Shown here: positions 35,501-48,220 of the stretch, piece after piece
How positions within the stretch are numbered: the first letter of the stretch is position 1
How the letters are laid out: the number at the start of each line of letters is the position of its first letter
Assembly: GCA_003342895.1 (NCBI GenBank)
Contig: PTFA01000318.1
Location: forward strand, 290,588-354,587
Length of the DNA: 64,000 nt
Origin: Casuarius casuarius
Taxonomy: Eukaryota > Chordata > Aves > Casuariiformes > Casuariidae
Reading direction: 5' to 3'
Program-made: the position numbers and the translations under genes
The notes under the pieces: model-generated
What the model was told of the DNA's origin: nothing
Seen by the model: the letters and a program-made list of their open reading frames with translations, nothing else
Databases searched by the model: none

Positions 35501-38275
35501 TGGATATCAACAGAAGTTATGGGGCAGTGTCTAATAAGAAGCCTTCTGTTTATTTTCCCATGTAATTTATCAGTGTGATTTTGAATTGGCTCAATTTTTA
35601 GGGGCTTCAAGTCCCTATTTCAACCTGGGAAACACCAATGACAGCCTGAAGCCTTCAGGATAACTCCCAAACTGGAGTCCCAAAACCCAAGATCCAAAAA
35701 TAAGTGGCTCCTTTTAAAAAACTGCCTGATTACTGTATGATTACTGTAGGACNGCATTGTGATAGTCTAACAGGCAGACTCATCGCAAGAGCAAGACAAG
35801 TTACACAGAGAGTAAGCAGGAAAGCAAGCCAAGAAGAGTTTCCACCTTCTTTTTCAAAATCATTTTCATTACCTAGAATAATAAAATAAGAAGTTAATCT
35901 GGATGTTTTCACCAGATAAAAATTGCACCAGTTCAAGATAAGTGTTAATTCTAGTACTCTGGAATTAACTGCATTGTTCGCTTCTACAGCTTATGGCTTT
36001 AGGCCCATGTTGCCAGCAAGCATCCTATCGAAATGCCATAACTACAGAAAAAGAAGATCAATACACTGGCCTCAATCAGTTGTGAATGCATTACAGTAGC
36101 GTGCATGTATTCATGATTTTTGGCTTGCTACAATTCTGTTATTCCAGTGGAAACTCAGTCTCAAATAACTCTAATAACCAGATCCATGCCCTGTGGAAGT
36201 ATACTGCAGTAGTTAGTTCACCCATGCCTTAGGTAGAGCCTACTCTACCTTCTGATTGCAGCTCCACCTTTGTGCCTGAGAAGGGAAGGAGGAATGAGTC
36301 CATAGCCATGTACCACTCACCACCCAGACACGTTGCTGCCGTCACTTGGAGAGCAGCCATCTGCATTAACCAGTCTCCCCTTCCAGGTGCTCTGGGGGAT
36401 CTGGGAACAAAGCCATCCACACCACATTTGCCACCTGCATGGGTGGGCTGAGGACGAAGTACCCCATGCCTTTTTTCCTTCTTAGTGCTGTCCCTCAGGC
36501 AGTCTTAATTCACCTAACCAAAACTACTGCTACCGAGGCTTCTGTTATGAATTTTAAGTGGGGTCCCACACCAGATGCATCAGTATTTCCTGTAAGGAGA
36601 GTCCACTGACTTCAGCATGAGCTTATGTTTGAATGCACCAAACGACAGATTCAGGTTAATATTCAAAGCAATGGTGTCATACACATCTGCTCTCATGGAG
36701 CTTCTTTCAGAAGAGGGCTTGTCTGGAGAATTTTACAGAGCAGCATAATACTGCAAAAAGGAGCACATTTTCTAGTTAAGCCAAAACAAACACGATTAAG
36801 GATAACTTCTCTGATGATTATTAACAAGTGAAAGATAATGGGCATAGGCTAATTAAGTTAACAGAAAGACTGCTATTGTTTTCAAAGAATGACAAGTATC
36901 AGCATTCCCTTTTAGCTTTTCAAATTAACATAAAACAACCCGTATTTTGAAAAGCAAACACTATGCCTTGAGCATTTCTGAACAGAAATGGTGAGACACT
37001 ATAAGACTCTCAGTAATTTCTGTTCCAAACCAACAAGTAACAGTACTTATAGCCATGTCTGTACCCACATTTAGGGACAGCTTAGCACAACCTGTGAACG
37101 GTCATTTTTCTCCAGCGATGTCTTACAAACAATGAGAGAGTAAAACTTTATACAACTACATTTTGCAATACGCTCACATGCAATGTGAAACAAATACCAT
37201 CCTAGCAACAAGAAAAGCACAGAATTAGTAGGGAGAAAGGCACAGTCCTGGTAAATCACTTTTTTCTCCTTTCAAACAGTTAACTGCAAAATACATAAAA
37301 CCGAAGCCCATAAAAATGGCATGTAGCAAACAGTAAAACATAATGGAAGTTTAACTGTTAAATGAATAATAACTCTAGCCAATGTGGCTATGATTTCATG
37401 CTTTTCCACCGTAAAAAAAGAGGAATCCGTCCACATTTCATAACTCCAGAGGGAACGAGTTCCACATTTTCAGGATTGCCCAGAAGAGGCAAGTCGCTCT
37501 CACTCCAGGCACTCATCACTGCAAGTGCAGTGTGCCACAGCTGCAGAGTCTACCAGACTGTTTAAACAGTGNCACCTGGGCAAAAGGAAAACAACTTACT
37601 ATGCCACAAGCACAGGGCTAATGAAGAGCATCTCTTCAAAATCACTTGTGCAAAAGTTGGACACAGTACTGAATAGCACAGCATAACGTGTGGCTCTACT
37701 TTCAGTCCAGCTTAAGCAACCCCCATTACAGTTGTTGAGATACCCTTGTATGCAGCCTCTCCAAAGTGTTAATCCACCTACTGGGCAACCACAACTTAAA
37801 CCGGATTGAGGAGCTGATCCGGCTGAAATATTTTCCAAGAAGGGTTCTTTGATAGCCAGATGAGTTCTTTTATCTCAGACAATTGCATGAATTTCTCCAC
37901 AAAAGATATGAGGAGACTTCAGGGCCAGGAGCAAGCAGACACAGTGACACCAACACTTACTTACCTAGCAATGCTCCCAAATATTTACACTGTCTCAGTA
38001 ATAGCAAGGCTAGCTCAGAATAAACTGACCAATGCAGTATTTGTCTCCGAAAGCATATAGCTGTGTTAGCATGGTGCTGCAGGGAACTCTGTGTTCACCA
38101 CCAGTTTCTCTCCTTTCTACTTTTATTACACAGTATGTGATAGAAACACTTGTCACTGCACTGGAAGGGAAAGTGATACAGTTCTTGCACCCTGTCACGT
38201 AGGATAGAGGTGTGTCAACGAAACGGAGACTGGGGAGAGCTTGTGCTTCAATACAGCTTAGTACCCTCCCAGCTC
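35501..38275. other. Unique non-coding stretch
   Basis: No gene recognised. The 35.5-35.65 kb part may be very degraded CR1 sequence. A minus-strand donor-like ACTTAC lies at 37969-37974 with an open 49-base segment beside it. Chance is the simplest explanation. Confidence 0.5.
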
Positions 38276-38400
38276 TTTTCATGGGGGCTACACATTGAGG
38301 AAAAGATTTGGCCTAATTGACTTACCAATGCCACAAAACGATTCAGAGACAGAACTCAAGAATTTGGAGTCTCAGTCCAGGTCTCTAATCACTCAGACTC
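38276..38400 (-). repeat. MIR-like CORE-SINE relic, tRNA-related half
   Basis: The reverse complement reads GAGTGATTAGAGACCTGGAC, TGAGACTCC, TTGAGTTCTGTCTCTG, then GGCATTGGTAAGTCAATTAGG and TTTTCCTCAATGTGTAG. These blocks are in the order of the MIR head and core: a GTGGTTAGAG-type A-box region, a GGTTCTA-type B box, the CTTGGGCAAGTCACTTAACC core, and TTTCCTCATCTGTA. It is an ancient copy with small deletions. The embedded GGTAAGT in this strand belongs to the repeat and should not be taken as a host splice donor. Confidence 0.75.
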
Positions 38401-39133
38401 TCTCTGTCGGTATGATTTTATTGTCCCACTTTTTATTACACTACTGCTTTTGGATTTACTATGGAAGAATGCTGCTTCTTTACCTTTAACTGTCAAATAT
38501 AACTGCTATATGGGTAAAATTGACTTCATCCCAGGAGACTCCTTTCTCCTTCCTTGTCTCACAATTTTCTTCCACAAAAGGAAAGTATTAATTGAAGTCT
38601 TAGCAGTCAGATCAAGAGTAATGTTTTGGAAAGCTATTTCATTCCTTTTGTTTAACTACTGTTAAAAAAAATGGGGTAAACTCCATCTGCAGTCTCACAA
38701 GAAGCTAGCGTATTTATTTGCTACCCTCCTCCACCTTTGCTACAATGAAGAACATCACTATGATAGCACAGTCTTTTCCCGATTTAGGGGGGAGAAAACA
38801 CACCGTAGCATAGAGTTAGCGCATATCACAGATCCGCGAGTTCCACAACGTACATTTCGGAGGGCCACACCACTATACCTTCATAGTGGGGTCTGCTGCA
38901 AAAATTGCTATTAGTTATACGAACAGTGACCGAACAGATAAAGCCTGAAAAGTATATGATGTGCTATATGTAACATGCATTCTATTAAATACCTTAGGAT
39001 GAAAGCACAATAANATGAAAATTCTATAAAAGTTTATGATTTTAATAGTTTCGGTTACTAAGTTCAATTTTCTGGAGACTTGGCAGGTTTTCCTGGAATA
39101 CGGACTGTGACATCTGAAACCTCTTTTGTTCCT

Positions 39134-39164
39134 TTTCTTTCTTTCTTTTTTTTTTTTTTTTTAG
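39134..39164 (+). repeat. Pyrimidine tract ending in TTAG
   Basis: A TTTC-rich segment leads into 17 T and then AG. It has the form of a very strong 3' splice acceptor, but no coding frame or donor follows that I would accept as an exon. It is most simply a T-run. Confidence 0.6.
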
Positions 39165-42146
39165 GTAACTATTTGCAATTGTTAGCAAAAAGCAGTGAAA
39201 TATGGCATTTAAAATTCACCCTAAAATCCTAGAACTGTATGGTTATCAAAAAACAAAGTAGACTGCTTCAGCCTTCCAGCCACAATATCCTCTAATCCCG
39301 TTTTATTCACTGTGTTAACATATTCTACTATATCAATGCATTGATTGCTGACACACTCCAAGAGCACAACAGAAAGGATTTTTACTGAAATACTTGGAAG
39401 AATTTTGTACGGGCTGTAAAGTGTTCTTGCCATCTAAGTCAAAATATTTCTGTCAGCATTTTCATTCTATTTTTATCTGCATTAATATTTTTCATTAGTT
39501 ACAAATTATCTGCTCATTGCAGCAAGTTCAAATGCTTATGTCCTCACAAGTTCAGAGCATTTTGATTAAAAAAAATTACACACTGCCTCTACTTTTTTCC
39601 AGCAGTTCAGATGTCTGGACTGGCTGCACATTCTAACACTTTCGAAAAGAGATTCTGCGTCGTGTAATAGCTAAAGGAATGTTCCACTGTCGTTGCTGGG
39701 GGAGGATGCAAATAGCTCTAATACATTTAAAAAACAACTAAAACAGCTCGACTCTGAAAGTTTTTTGATGAAGTCACCTAAAAAGCTTATTTCTTCTGGG
39801 TATGTTTTAATCTCCAGGCAACACAGTTCTACCTAAGCTACTTAAAGCAAAAACTCCCTAGCAGCAAAAAAGACCAAATATTGGATAGATTAACATGATC
39901 CATTAGAAACTTGTTAAAATTCTTCTTGCTAAAAACTCAAATACCTGTTTCCCAGAACCTTTCCATGGCCAGCAAGAGGGAACAACAGGTTAAAAGCACT
40001 TCCTGAATATGACTAAAATTCACAGCACTGCATAAACAACTCAGTATAGCATCCAGTAACTTGTCACAAATGCACTGAAGGCAGATTCTTAGGTATTTCG
40101 ATTCAGCTCATGCAGCCCAGGCAGCCAAACTGCAGGGAACTGAGTCCAAAACCAGACTCAGCCCACATGTTTTCAGGTTTGCCCATCCCCAAAATAAGCA
40201 AAGGCACTGGGATGGAGACACTACTCTCTCAGTCATCTGATGCTAGATACTTCTGTTTATCTAGCACAGTTGATGAGTGAAAACTAAGATAATATACATG
40301 CAAATGGTGCCGGAAATGGAAGAAATAGCTTTTTGCTTTGGGCAGAAATGAATCAACGACTACGTGTGCTCACTGCTGCCAGAGCTGCTCTACCTTTTAA
40401 TGGAGGACACAACAATGACTAGTGGAAGTTATTAAAAGTGCCACATCAGTTTTCAGAAGTCTAAAATTGGTCCATGAGACATCTTGCTTGCTTGCCCTGC
40501 CAGGCTGACTTTGCAACTTTTTAATTTTCTGCAGTAGCAAAAATCTCACAGGTAGCAGATTGCCCTTGACTCTCAAACTGAAAGACCCTGCTCTCCCACT
40601 GTAGTATTATGGCTATATTCAGTCAACTCCATCTGCACTAGTCCCTGTTGAACAATGCTCGATAGGATCCACCTCAGAGGCAGCTGCAATTGGGAAGCTC
40701 ATAAAGCAGAGCGATACCTTTTGACTTGTAGTTCCTCAATCCTTAGAGAATCATTAGAAGAGATCTTTCTTTTTTTGGTAAGGAAGCATGAGAGAATCTC
40801 AGTTTTCAAGGACAAAACATTACAAAAATACTGAAGAAAATGCTTTCTGTTCTTCATAGTTTTTCAGAAATATGCTAATGCCTGGTTAATCAAAATTGCT
40901 TATATCAAATAATGTGTTCCAAATAATCATTTTNAAAAAACTTTTTGCTGAAACATGTTTCTCATTAATAGTAAAAGGTAGATGGTTTGAATAAAAACAT
41001 GCAAAAAATGAGATTTTATGGTCATGTTCTATCTTGTCTTTAAACACCAACACCAATACAAGGTTTCTGTTAAGTATAGCAGTTCTAACAGATCAACTGA
41101 TTCTATCATTATTAGAAATGCACGTTTGGATCAGTCCTTTTTCATAAACCTGTGTAGTCTAAGAGGGATGAAGCAAGACACTAATGGGATTTAATAAAGC
41201 TCTGTAGAAATTACAAAATCTTGACAAATCTAATAACAAATGAGATTCTGCCAGTTTTAACACCTTTCCACAGAACATTATCCTTAGGACCACCTTCCTT
41301 TTAAATTTGCTCCAGTGGTGAACAGTTGCAGAGAAGGTTATCACTTTCCCTGGATGTTAAAAGACCTCTCAAATTAGACCATAGGGAAACGTGTTATAAG
41401 CTGAGGTAATGCCATTTTATAGAGGGGATGATATTGTAAACTTACTTCATAAACTCCTTTACTGAGGACGAAAGAAAATGGAATGCCTCGCAAGGTAGCT
41501 TTATAGGCAGAGTTACTAGAGCAACAGCAAACGTGAAATCCTGTAACATTTACCATTTCATAGCCGAGGAAGTGGCNCTGGGAACCTTATTTCCCATCCG
41601 TTATCACCATTATTTTCCTTTCAGCTCTAGTCTCATTAACTGCTTTTAGGAATCTTCGCCTTCCGAGAGACATTCCCAATAACCTGTACTACAGATGGTA
41701 GAAGCTGCAATGATTTTGCTGTAATAAGTGAGGTCATTTTCTCACATGCCAAGTGTGCAGAGCTGCTGTGCCATACTACAGCAGCTATGACCACCAGTCA
41801 AATGTCCATTCAGATCCTTTAACTTGGTCCATGAGACAGTGGTAGCTGAGGGTTACCTAAATGCTGCCTTCAAAGGAGAGGAGCCAAGAAGTTCGCAGTT
41901 TCCATCCTGCTTGAACACTGTACTTCCAAAATCCCGCTAAAAGGTGGTTCTTTTTCCTCCCAAGCACTCTGCTCTTCGCAGGAGAGCTCTGGTCAATTTA
42001 ACCGTTCCAAAATGCTGGTGTGATTAAAACTCAACAGTTTTGGTGACGCACAAAAAATTACCAAGGTTAGCCTCCCTATCCTCCCTCTCCTTCCCAGCCC
42101 AATTGCCCAAGCACTAATTTACAACTAGATCACCTACCAATGGCCT

Positions 42147-42184
42147 CTGGCATGAGTTTGAGCAAGGCTCAAACTCATCTCCAG
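42147..42184. other. Perfect 12-bp stem-loop with outer 4-bp stem
   Basis: ATGAGTTTGAGC at 42152-42163 and GCTCAAACTCAT at 42167-42178 are exact reverse complements around a three-base loop (AAG). CTGG at 42147-42150 and CCAG at 42181-42184 add four more pairs across a small internal loop. It is one of the two most regular inverted repeats seen here. The loop is smaller than in typical microRNA precursors. Confidence 0.75.
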
Positions 42185-43583
42185 GATTCTTTCTTCATCA
42201 TCAAGTCCTACGAACAAGTAATGTCAAATTTTACTATCCCTTTTAAGCTTGTACAACATGGACAGAAAGAGTAACTTTAAAATAACAGTTCAAATGACAT
42301 CTAGTCTGCTACAAGCATCAGAAAATGCTTTTCAACACTGCACAAAAGACAAACAGAAAAAGACCAAAAGCCATGAGTATAACGTTCCACAGAAGAAAGC
42401 TTTAAAGATTGTGAGCATCTGCTTCACAGCTCACCTAAAATGGCAATCACAACAACAAACCAGAAAATAATATCAAAGACTCCAGCCCTGTAAAATCTCA
42501 CACATCTTTCGGCCATGCCTATGTTTATTCAACACCCCATAGTTCACCACGCAGGACACGTGACGGCTATGTTTCAGAGAGCAACTCTGTAATACGTTCC
42601 AAGACTACGAGGAGGTAGGGGGTCTGAGAACAATAGCAGCACACACAGGACAGGGATAGACAACATTTTAAAATGCCACAGTCCATATCTGATCTGCCAG
42701 TCAAGCTCCTGGTTCTCCTGGACTAATAGAAAGAATGTCAGAGAAAAGCATGATTGCTGACAACTCACATGTTTGCAATACTTCTGATAAAAAGGGCCTT
42801 TTAGTGAGTAGCTGGGGATGTGGTTTTAGCAAAGACAAGCAGGATATTTGTAGATGCTGGAAGCTAACATGTCTCCCTGTTACATGGTTCTCCGTAGTCA
42901 GAAGCAAGCCTCCTTCCGGTTACCTAGTCNAAATAAAATACAAATAAAGAGACTGCTGTGTAGAAATCTCTCCCAAGTGTAGCAAGAAACCCCAAAGGTT
43001 TTGGTTATAGGGAGTGGTGGGAACTACACTATGCATATGCCTCATAATCCAGCAAAGACAGTTAATAACACCATTATGGGTCAGGCTTCCTGCTGGTGTN
43101 GAGTCTACTACACTGTACAAAACTTTGTCCACTAGCATCAGTCTGTAGGCTGCTTTGGACTTGGGTGCACAAAGACTTGATTCTGTAGTCCTACAACACA
43201 ACTTCCACCAACTTTGCTGGGACTTTTATTTGTATAAGGAACATGTAAAGTCTCCAAATGTCACTGTATAGCTGTATAGGAAATTCTTTATTCACTTTGT
43301 GACTACCTGAGAGTGACCATTCTGAATTTCTAAGTGGCAGAGAAGCAAGCTATTTGCATTAACTTGTAAATAAATTTCATCATGCATTTAAGGATACAAC
43401 ATGAGACTGACAGGTAAGAAATGACCCGTATCCTCTCCCTTAGGTCTTAAAACATTTTTGAAAATCCTCACCAATTCACAGCTCTGTTCTAGCTCCATCA
43501 CTGATTACAAAAGCCACTCTGACTCAGAGCCAGTGAATGTGGATAGGATATAGACATACCAACAGAACAGGAATTAGGTCTGC

Positions 43584-43619
43584 CCTGATCTTCCTCCAAT
43601 TTCCAGCAGCAAGATCAGG
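43584..43619. other. Inverted repeat, 9-bp arms, 18-base spacer
   Basis: CCTGATCTT and AAGATCAGG are exact reverse complements. GATCAGGCCC-type ends are frequent in old palindromic amniote repeats, so this may be the remnant of one. Confidence 0.45.
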
Positions 43620-43982
43620 CCCTGTACAATTTGGCAATGTGTGCTTCTGGGCGCTCTGCATGAAGCATGGTGCCACCCAGGCTGGCCCTGTTTTAGCTGT
43701 GTTACGAAAATATCATTATCATATTTTCCAGCTTTGCTGTAGCTGATTCTTAGAGCAGCTAAGTTTCCACATAAAACAAATGGTACTTTTTCTTTGCATA
43801 TTGCCAGTCCTTGCAAACCACACAATTGAGAGCATAAGTGCTTTACTGATAGAGAATCATTCATTTGAATCTTAGAAGGAGAAAAGCATAATTTGCTGTA
43901 AAACTTTAAATGTTGTGCCTCACGTTGGTGTCACATAGTCTCAGGATAAATAAATGCATAAATACGCCTAAATATACAAGTA

Positions 43983-44020
43983 GCTTGCATGAAAGCCGCT
44001 TGCATGAAAGCCGCTTGCAT
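43983..44020. repeat. 15-base tandem repeat, 2.5 copies
   Basis: The unit GCTTGCATGAAAGCC occurs twice without a mismatch and is followed by a partial GCTTGCAT. Identity of the copies suggests a recent local duplication. The unit contains TTGCAT, which is part of an octamer/POU-type site. Confidence 0.9.
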
Positions 44021-46124
44021 TTTTATATCTGAAAGCTGACAAGGAAATTACTATTTATAAAATAACAAAAAGCATTTTTCTTACATACTTGAAAAGAATC
44101 AATACAAGGAAATAAAACCAACCCCATAATTCATTCTGGTCNTATCTGAGTACAGATCAAAAAATAAACATATTATATATATATTTATATCATTTTATCA
44201 GTTTGCATCTTCGGCTGCCTTTCAAAGCTTTTCCATACACCCAGGTCAAGAGAGTATATTGAGAAACACCAATAAACAACATGGCCGCAGAGAAATGAGA
44301 GAACAAACTTTCCTATCAGAACCACATATGAAAATTCTTTTTTCCTTTTCTTAACACTTTCCTCATCTCCTATCCTAGCAATATCTGTAAACATTTCACA
44401 AGGAATTAGATAATCTGAAAAGGTTGCCCAGAGTTTTCACGAGGGCAAACTTCCAATCACACAAATAATGCACAGAAAAAATTAAAACAAAATAAATTAC
44501 AACCCCAGACTCACTTGATCTAGGAAGCTCCGATAGTGACTTTGCAGTGACCTGTATTACTGCACACTGATATTGAGAGGCAGCATAACATGGTTGTGAA
44601 AACACAGGAAACCTTCCCTAAACACTCTTAAGATGGCAAACAGAAACCCCAGAATATTAGGTGGGACAATAAGTGAAGGCGGCACACTGAAGAACATGAC
44701 CCTACCTACTGTGGAGGAAGACTGCCTTATTTCTTTTCAGTGATCCTACTCTCTAAAGGTTACATTTCAAAGAAGCCTTGAATTTTGGTTGACTCCACTT
44801 TTTAGACAATTCTAAGTTCAGGAAGTTTAGGTTTTTATTAAAAAAGTACTTAAAATAGCCGTACATCTTATTAAAGTGAGTGGAAAACTGCTGACCTTGG
44901 ATGAGAGATAAAACAGCAGTTTTCACCAAATTTAATCACTGAAGAATATATTGCACTTATCAAACAGAGAGGGGATGGGGAATTGTCCTCTCACTCCCCC
45001 AAAATTCTGTGTTTGCTTTCAGAAGATTTCTACTTCCTGCCCTAAAGTGCCTTGCAGTCTTGCTTTCTTGCCGGGCTCCAGCCCTGCCAATTGCATTGAA
45101 GTGCTTGCTGTGAATGGGCAACACACATATAAATACCCCAGACAGATCTTAATAGTGGGGTCAGTGAGGATGTGATCCAGTATATATTGTTGGTAACCTA
45201 AGTTGGGATCTTTCAAGGTTAAAGTTGCTACATAAATGTGCACTACCACAACCAGTGTTTAATTTCAAATGGAACGTATTTTTCTAAGAAATAACTGAAC
45301 CACTGGGGAATGCTGGAATTAAGACAGAACATGAGATTCCTGGAATGTCTGCCAACCCTAGTAGCAGTGAGAGTTGAGGGCCCGGTTTGGCATATGAAAG
45401 GATTGTTTTCCAGTCTGATAATAGTATCACACTGAAAATGAAAATTAGTCCATCAAGCTAAAACCTGGCAATGGCTTTGTGGCTCTGGTAGAACACAAAG
45501 CTTCTTCATGGTCTGTGAATGCAACACATGCTGGAAAAAGGCAAACAAGTTTACGTTCTACCTCATCTTCAGTTCTGACACAGAAAATGAAGAGTCTCCC
45601 ATGTTCTCCTTATTTGACAGGATAGAAAGGAAGGTAAAGGACTGAAAAAACTATGTACAAACAATACCAGGTCCCATTTTGAGGTTAATGATTTAGAATT
45701 TGTGTATTTCACAGAGGTGAAAAGCACACTACTAGGTTACCTATCACTTAAGGGTATGTCATCTCACTCACATCATACTGGCAATGATCAAAGTAGCCAC
45801 GCAGTTTGCTGCCAGTGTGTAGCGGAGTGGAGGAATTACTTCAAGGAAAACTTGCCCATCATTTCCTAGCTGGGTTGATGTATGCATCATTAGAGAGATC
45901 TGCATACAGCCATGGTACAAATTCACTGTGGATTTTACAGTTCCTCTTGGACGCTGGTTTCATTAGCAGCAATGCAAAGAAAAGAGCATGGTATGGAGCT
46001 GGGCCCTAACAGAAATTCTACTGCAGTTAGGATCAGGCTTCCCATGATTGAATTCACAATATATGAAAACAAACCATAGAAAGTGAGGAGTAGGTGTAAG
46101 AAACTAACTTTTATTTGCTATCAG

Positions 46125-46183
46125 AAAGCCAAGCAATGCCTGTCAGAAGAGCTTGTAAACATTCATAGGAATTTTAAAATCAG
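46125..46183 (+). other. Candidate 59-base exon with consensus splice sites
   Basis: TTTTATTTGCTATCAG ends at 46124 as a good acceptor, and CAG followed by GTAAGTTT at 46184 is a perfect donor. Only one phase is open, and it gives a plausible polar helical peptide (KAKQCLSEELVNIHRNFKI). I do not recognise it. With no neighbouring exon identified, the statistical support is weak, because a 59-base segment often has one open phase. Confidence 0.2.
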
Positions 46184-48019
46184 GTAAGTTTGCAACTATT
46201 CGCAAACAAGAAATCAACACCTGATTCAGAATCAGATTTATGAGATATTTAGGCTCAAGTCTGAAGAGATTCCTGCGCATGTACAAGTAATTATTAAGCA
46301 CATCTTAAGAAGCCACTGCCTCCAGGTGAGACATGGTAACTGTCTGAGGACATTGCCATTCTATTGCAAATATGAAGTATCTGGTGGTTTAAGTATCTTC
46401 ACTGTCTAGAGAGTGGTTTAAACAAACCCATTTTACTTAGCACTTAAGATGAGCTAAGAAGGTGCATGCAGTGAGCTCTGGCATTTCTTTCTTCTCAAGA
46501 ATACCACCCCCACCTCTGTTTTAATGTGAACATTCCCCATGAACTTCCCCCAGCCAACCACCTTGCTTTGGAAATAAACGTCCGGGTAAAAGATGTCATA
46601 CAATGACATCGACATCCTTTCTAGGTATGCCTGTAGCATTGCTTCCACCACTAAACTGAATACTTACTCTTAAGCCCTGTGACAAAGGAGTGCCATATGG
46701 CTGGCTCAAAGACATCGTAGCCACATTGTCTCAGTTGCTTTGAGTCTCCAGGATGTAGACAGCCAGACTTCTCTCTTGAATCTTTGATCTCCTTTAGACA
46801 GCTGGAAGCTTGCCTGTGAAGCATAACAACACTTAAGATATAGTTGTCAATGACAAATCTTTCTTTTGATCTTTAAGACCTAAGTCAAGATTGAAGTGGG
46901 TGCTGTCAGTGCTACAAAACATTTTGACCTTGTTTTTCTCCTGCATAGTCAGGCCAATCCTATAGTCCAGAGGCATTCAGCTTTGTCCAACCCTACANTG
47001 CCTTGGAGATCGAGAAGGCATTGACTTTGGCTTTCAGATGGAACGGCTCAGATGCTTCAGCCAAAGGCACTGTGAGGAAGAAAGCACAAACGAGACATAA
47101 CTAATTCTGTCTGTTCATTCACAACCTAGCAAAGTATATTCTGCATCCAGACATACTGGTTATTGATCTGGAATGGGTGACTGCAATCAGAATATCATTT
47201 AAATATTTAAAAATGGATACAACACAAATGCTTTACAAAATGTGCTTAATGAGGAAATGCAATTGGTCACAGCTGTTGCTCAGACTAGACTGGAAGGAAT
47301 CCAAATAAATAGGAAGAAGTGAGAGCACAATAAATTTAGAAAGGAATATATCAAGAACTTGCTTCTGCAAAGGAATCCCAGCATTGAAACCCAAGATAAT
47401 CAATCCCAACTACCAATGATTCTTCTAGCCCTGTAGAACACATCTGTCAAAGAAAAATCTTGGAGAGAGTCTTGGCAGACCAGCAAAGGGCTATCACAAC
47501 TTTTCTGNGTCTGTCTATAATTGAGCCAGCAAATAAAGAAGCACTTGTGCTCATGGTGGCTACTCACATTAACCATAAAAACTTCAGAGCTAGGTGCAAT
47601 CAGAAATTCCATGTCTCCCCAAATTAGAGACTTTTGAGAGTGAAGGAGAATATTACTTACCGAAACTTGTACGGATGAAGTGTTGTGTGTCATGTGTAGG
47701 AGGATTGGGGTCAATCTTATTAGATGTAATAGGACTTTATTCATTATGGATGAAAAGATTCAGATCTTACTGTTACTTGAGAGGATCAGTTCAGTCGTGG
47801 TTTAGGCAAATTTATAAGACTCGTGGAAGAGTGATTTAGACTACTGAGACAAACTAGTTAGCAAATTTCAAAAAGCTGTTGAAATATTTATAAGATTCCA
47901 CCCCATCTGTTTGACGTCTGCAAAACATACATTCCATTACGAAAAAGAATACATAGCAAATGCTTTTAGCTAATATAAAAATTATTAAGGCTATCAGTCC
48001 TTATCATCAAGGCATAAGC
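46184..48019. other. Unique non-coding stretch
   Basis: No gene recognised. A perfect 8-bp stem-loop (GATGTCAT, ACA, ATGACATC) lies at 46592-46610. A minus-strand frame of 114 codons at 47400-47744 shows no known domain and is interrupted by an N. Confidence 0.5.
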
Positions 48020-48220
48020 TGATCACCAGCTGGGATCAGAAAGAAATCCCTTCTGCTCCAACCCCACCATGGATATAGTATTACATAATTAAGTACATTG
48101 TGGGGAGGAGGATTAACACCTTGCCCTAAAGCATCCAGTGATGGCTTCCATCGCAAATGGCATATTAGGCCAGATGGACAATTATCTGTTCGAGTAAGGC
48201 AGCTCTTCTATTCTTTTAAA
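48020..48220 (+). repeat. Ancient amniote interspersed repeat, 3'-end type
   Basis: The segment reads GGGATCAGAAAGAAATCCCT, later TTGCCCTAAAGCATCCAGTG, ATGGC, then GGCCAGATGGACAATTATCTG and AAGGCAGCTCTTCTATTC. This follows block by block a tail common in turtle, crocodile and bird genomes, recalled as CTGAAGCATCTGGTACTGGC, then GGGCTAGATGGACC and TGACCCAGTATGGCAGTTCT. I am not sure of the family name (a CR1/L3-like LINE tail or a SINE). No coding capacity. Confidence 0.55.

Larger units (their letters stand above)
38401..46124. other. Unique non-coding stretch
   Basis: No gene recognised. It contains a 17-base T-run at 39146-39162 ending in TTAG, which looks like a splice acceptor, a perfect 12-bp stem-loop at 42152-42178, a 9-bp inverted repeat at 43584-43619, a 15-base tandem repeat at 43983-44020 and a TA-rich run near 44169-44188. 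Confidence 0.55.

Noticed and set aside
37926..37975. Minus-strand splice donor at 37969-37974 next to an open 49-base segment
   Set aside because: The open segment is short enough to be open by chance in one phase, and the acceptor is ordinary.
43470..43540. GCTCTGTTCTAGCTCCATCA as a tRNA-like SINE head
   Set aside because: The B-box-like sequence lacks the A box and the order of blocks does not fit.
47400..47744. 114-codon minus-strand frame overlapping a GTAAGT-type donor at 47655
   Set aside because: No acceptor of quality in the right place, and the peptide is unrecognisable.
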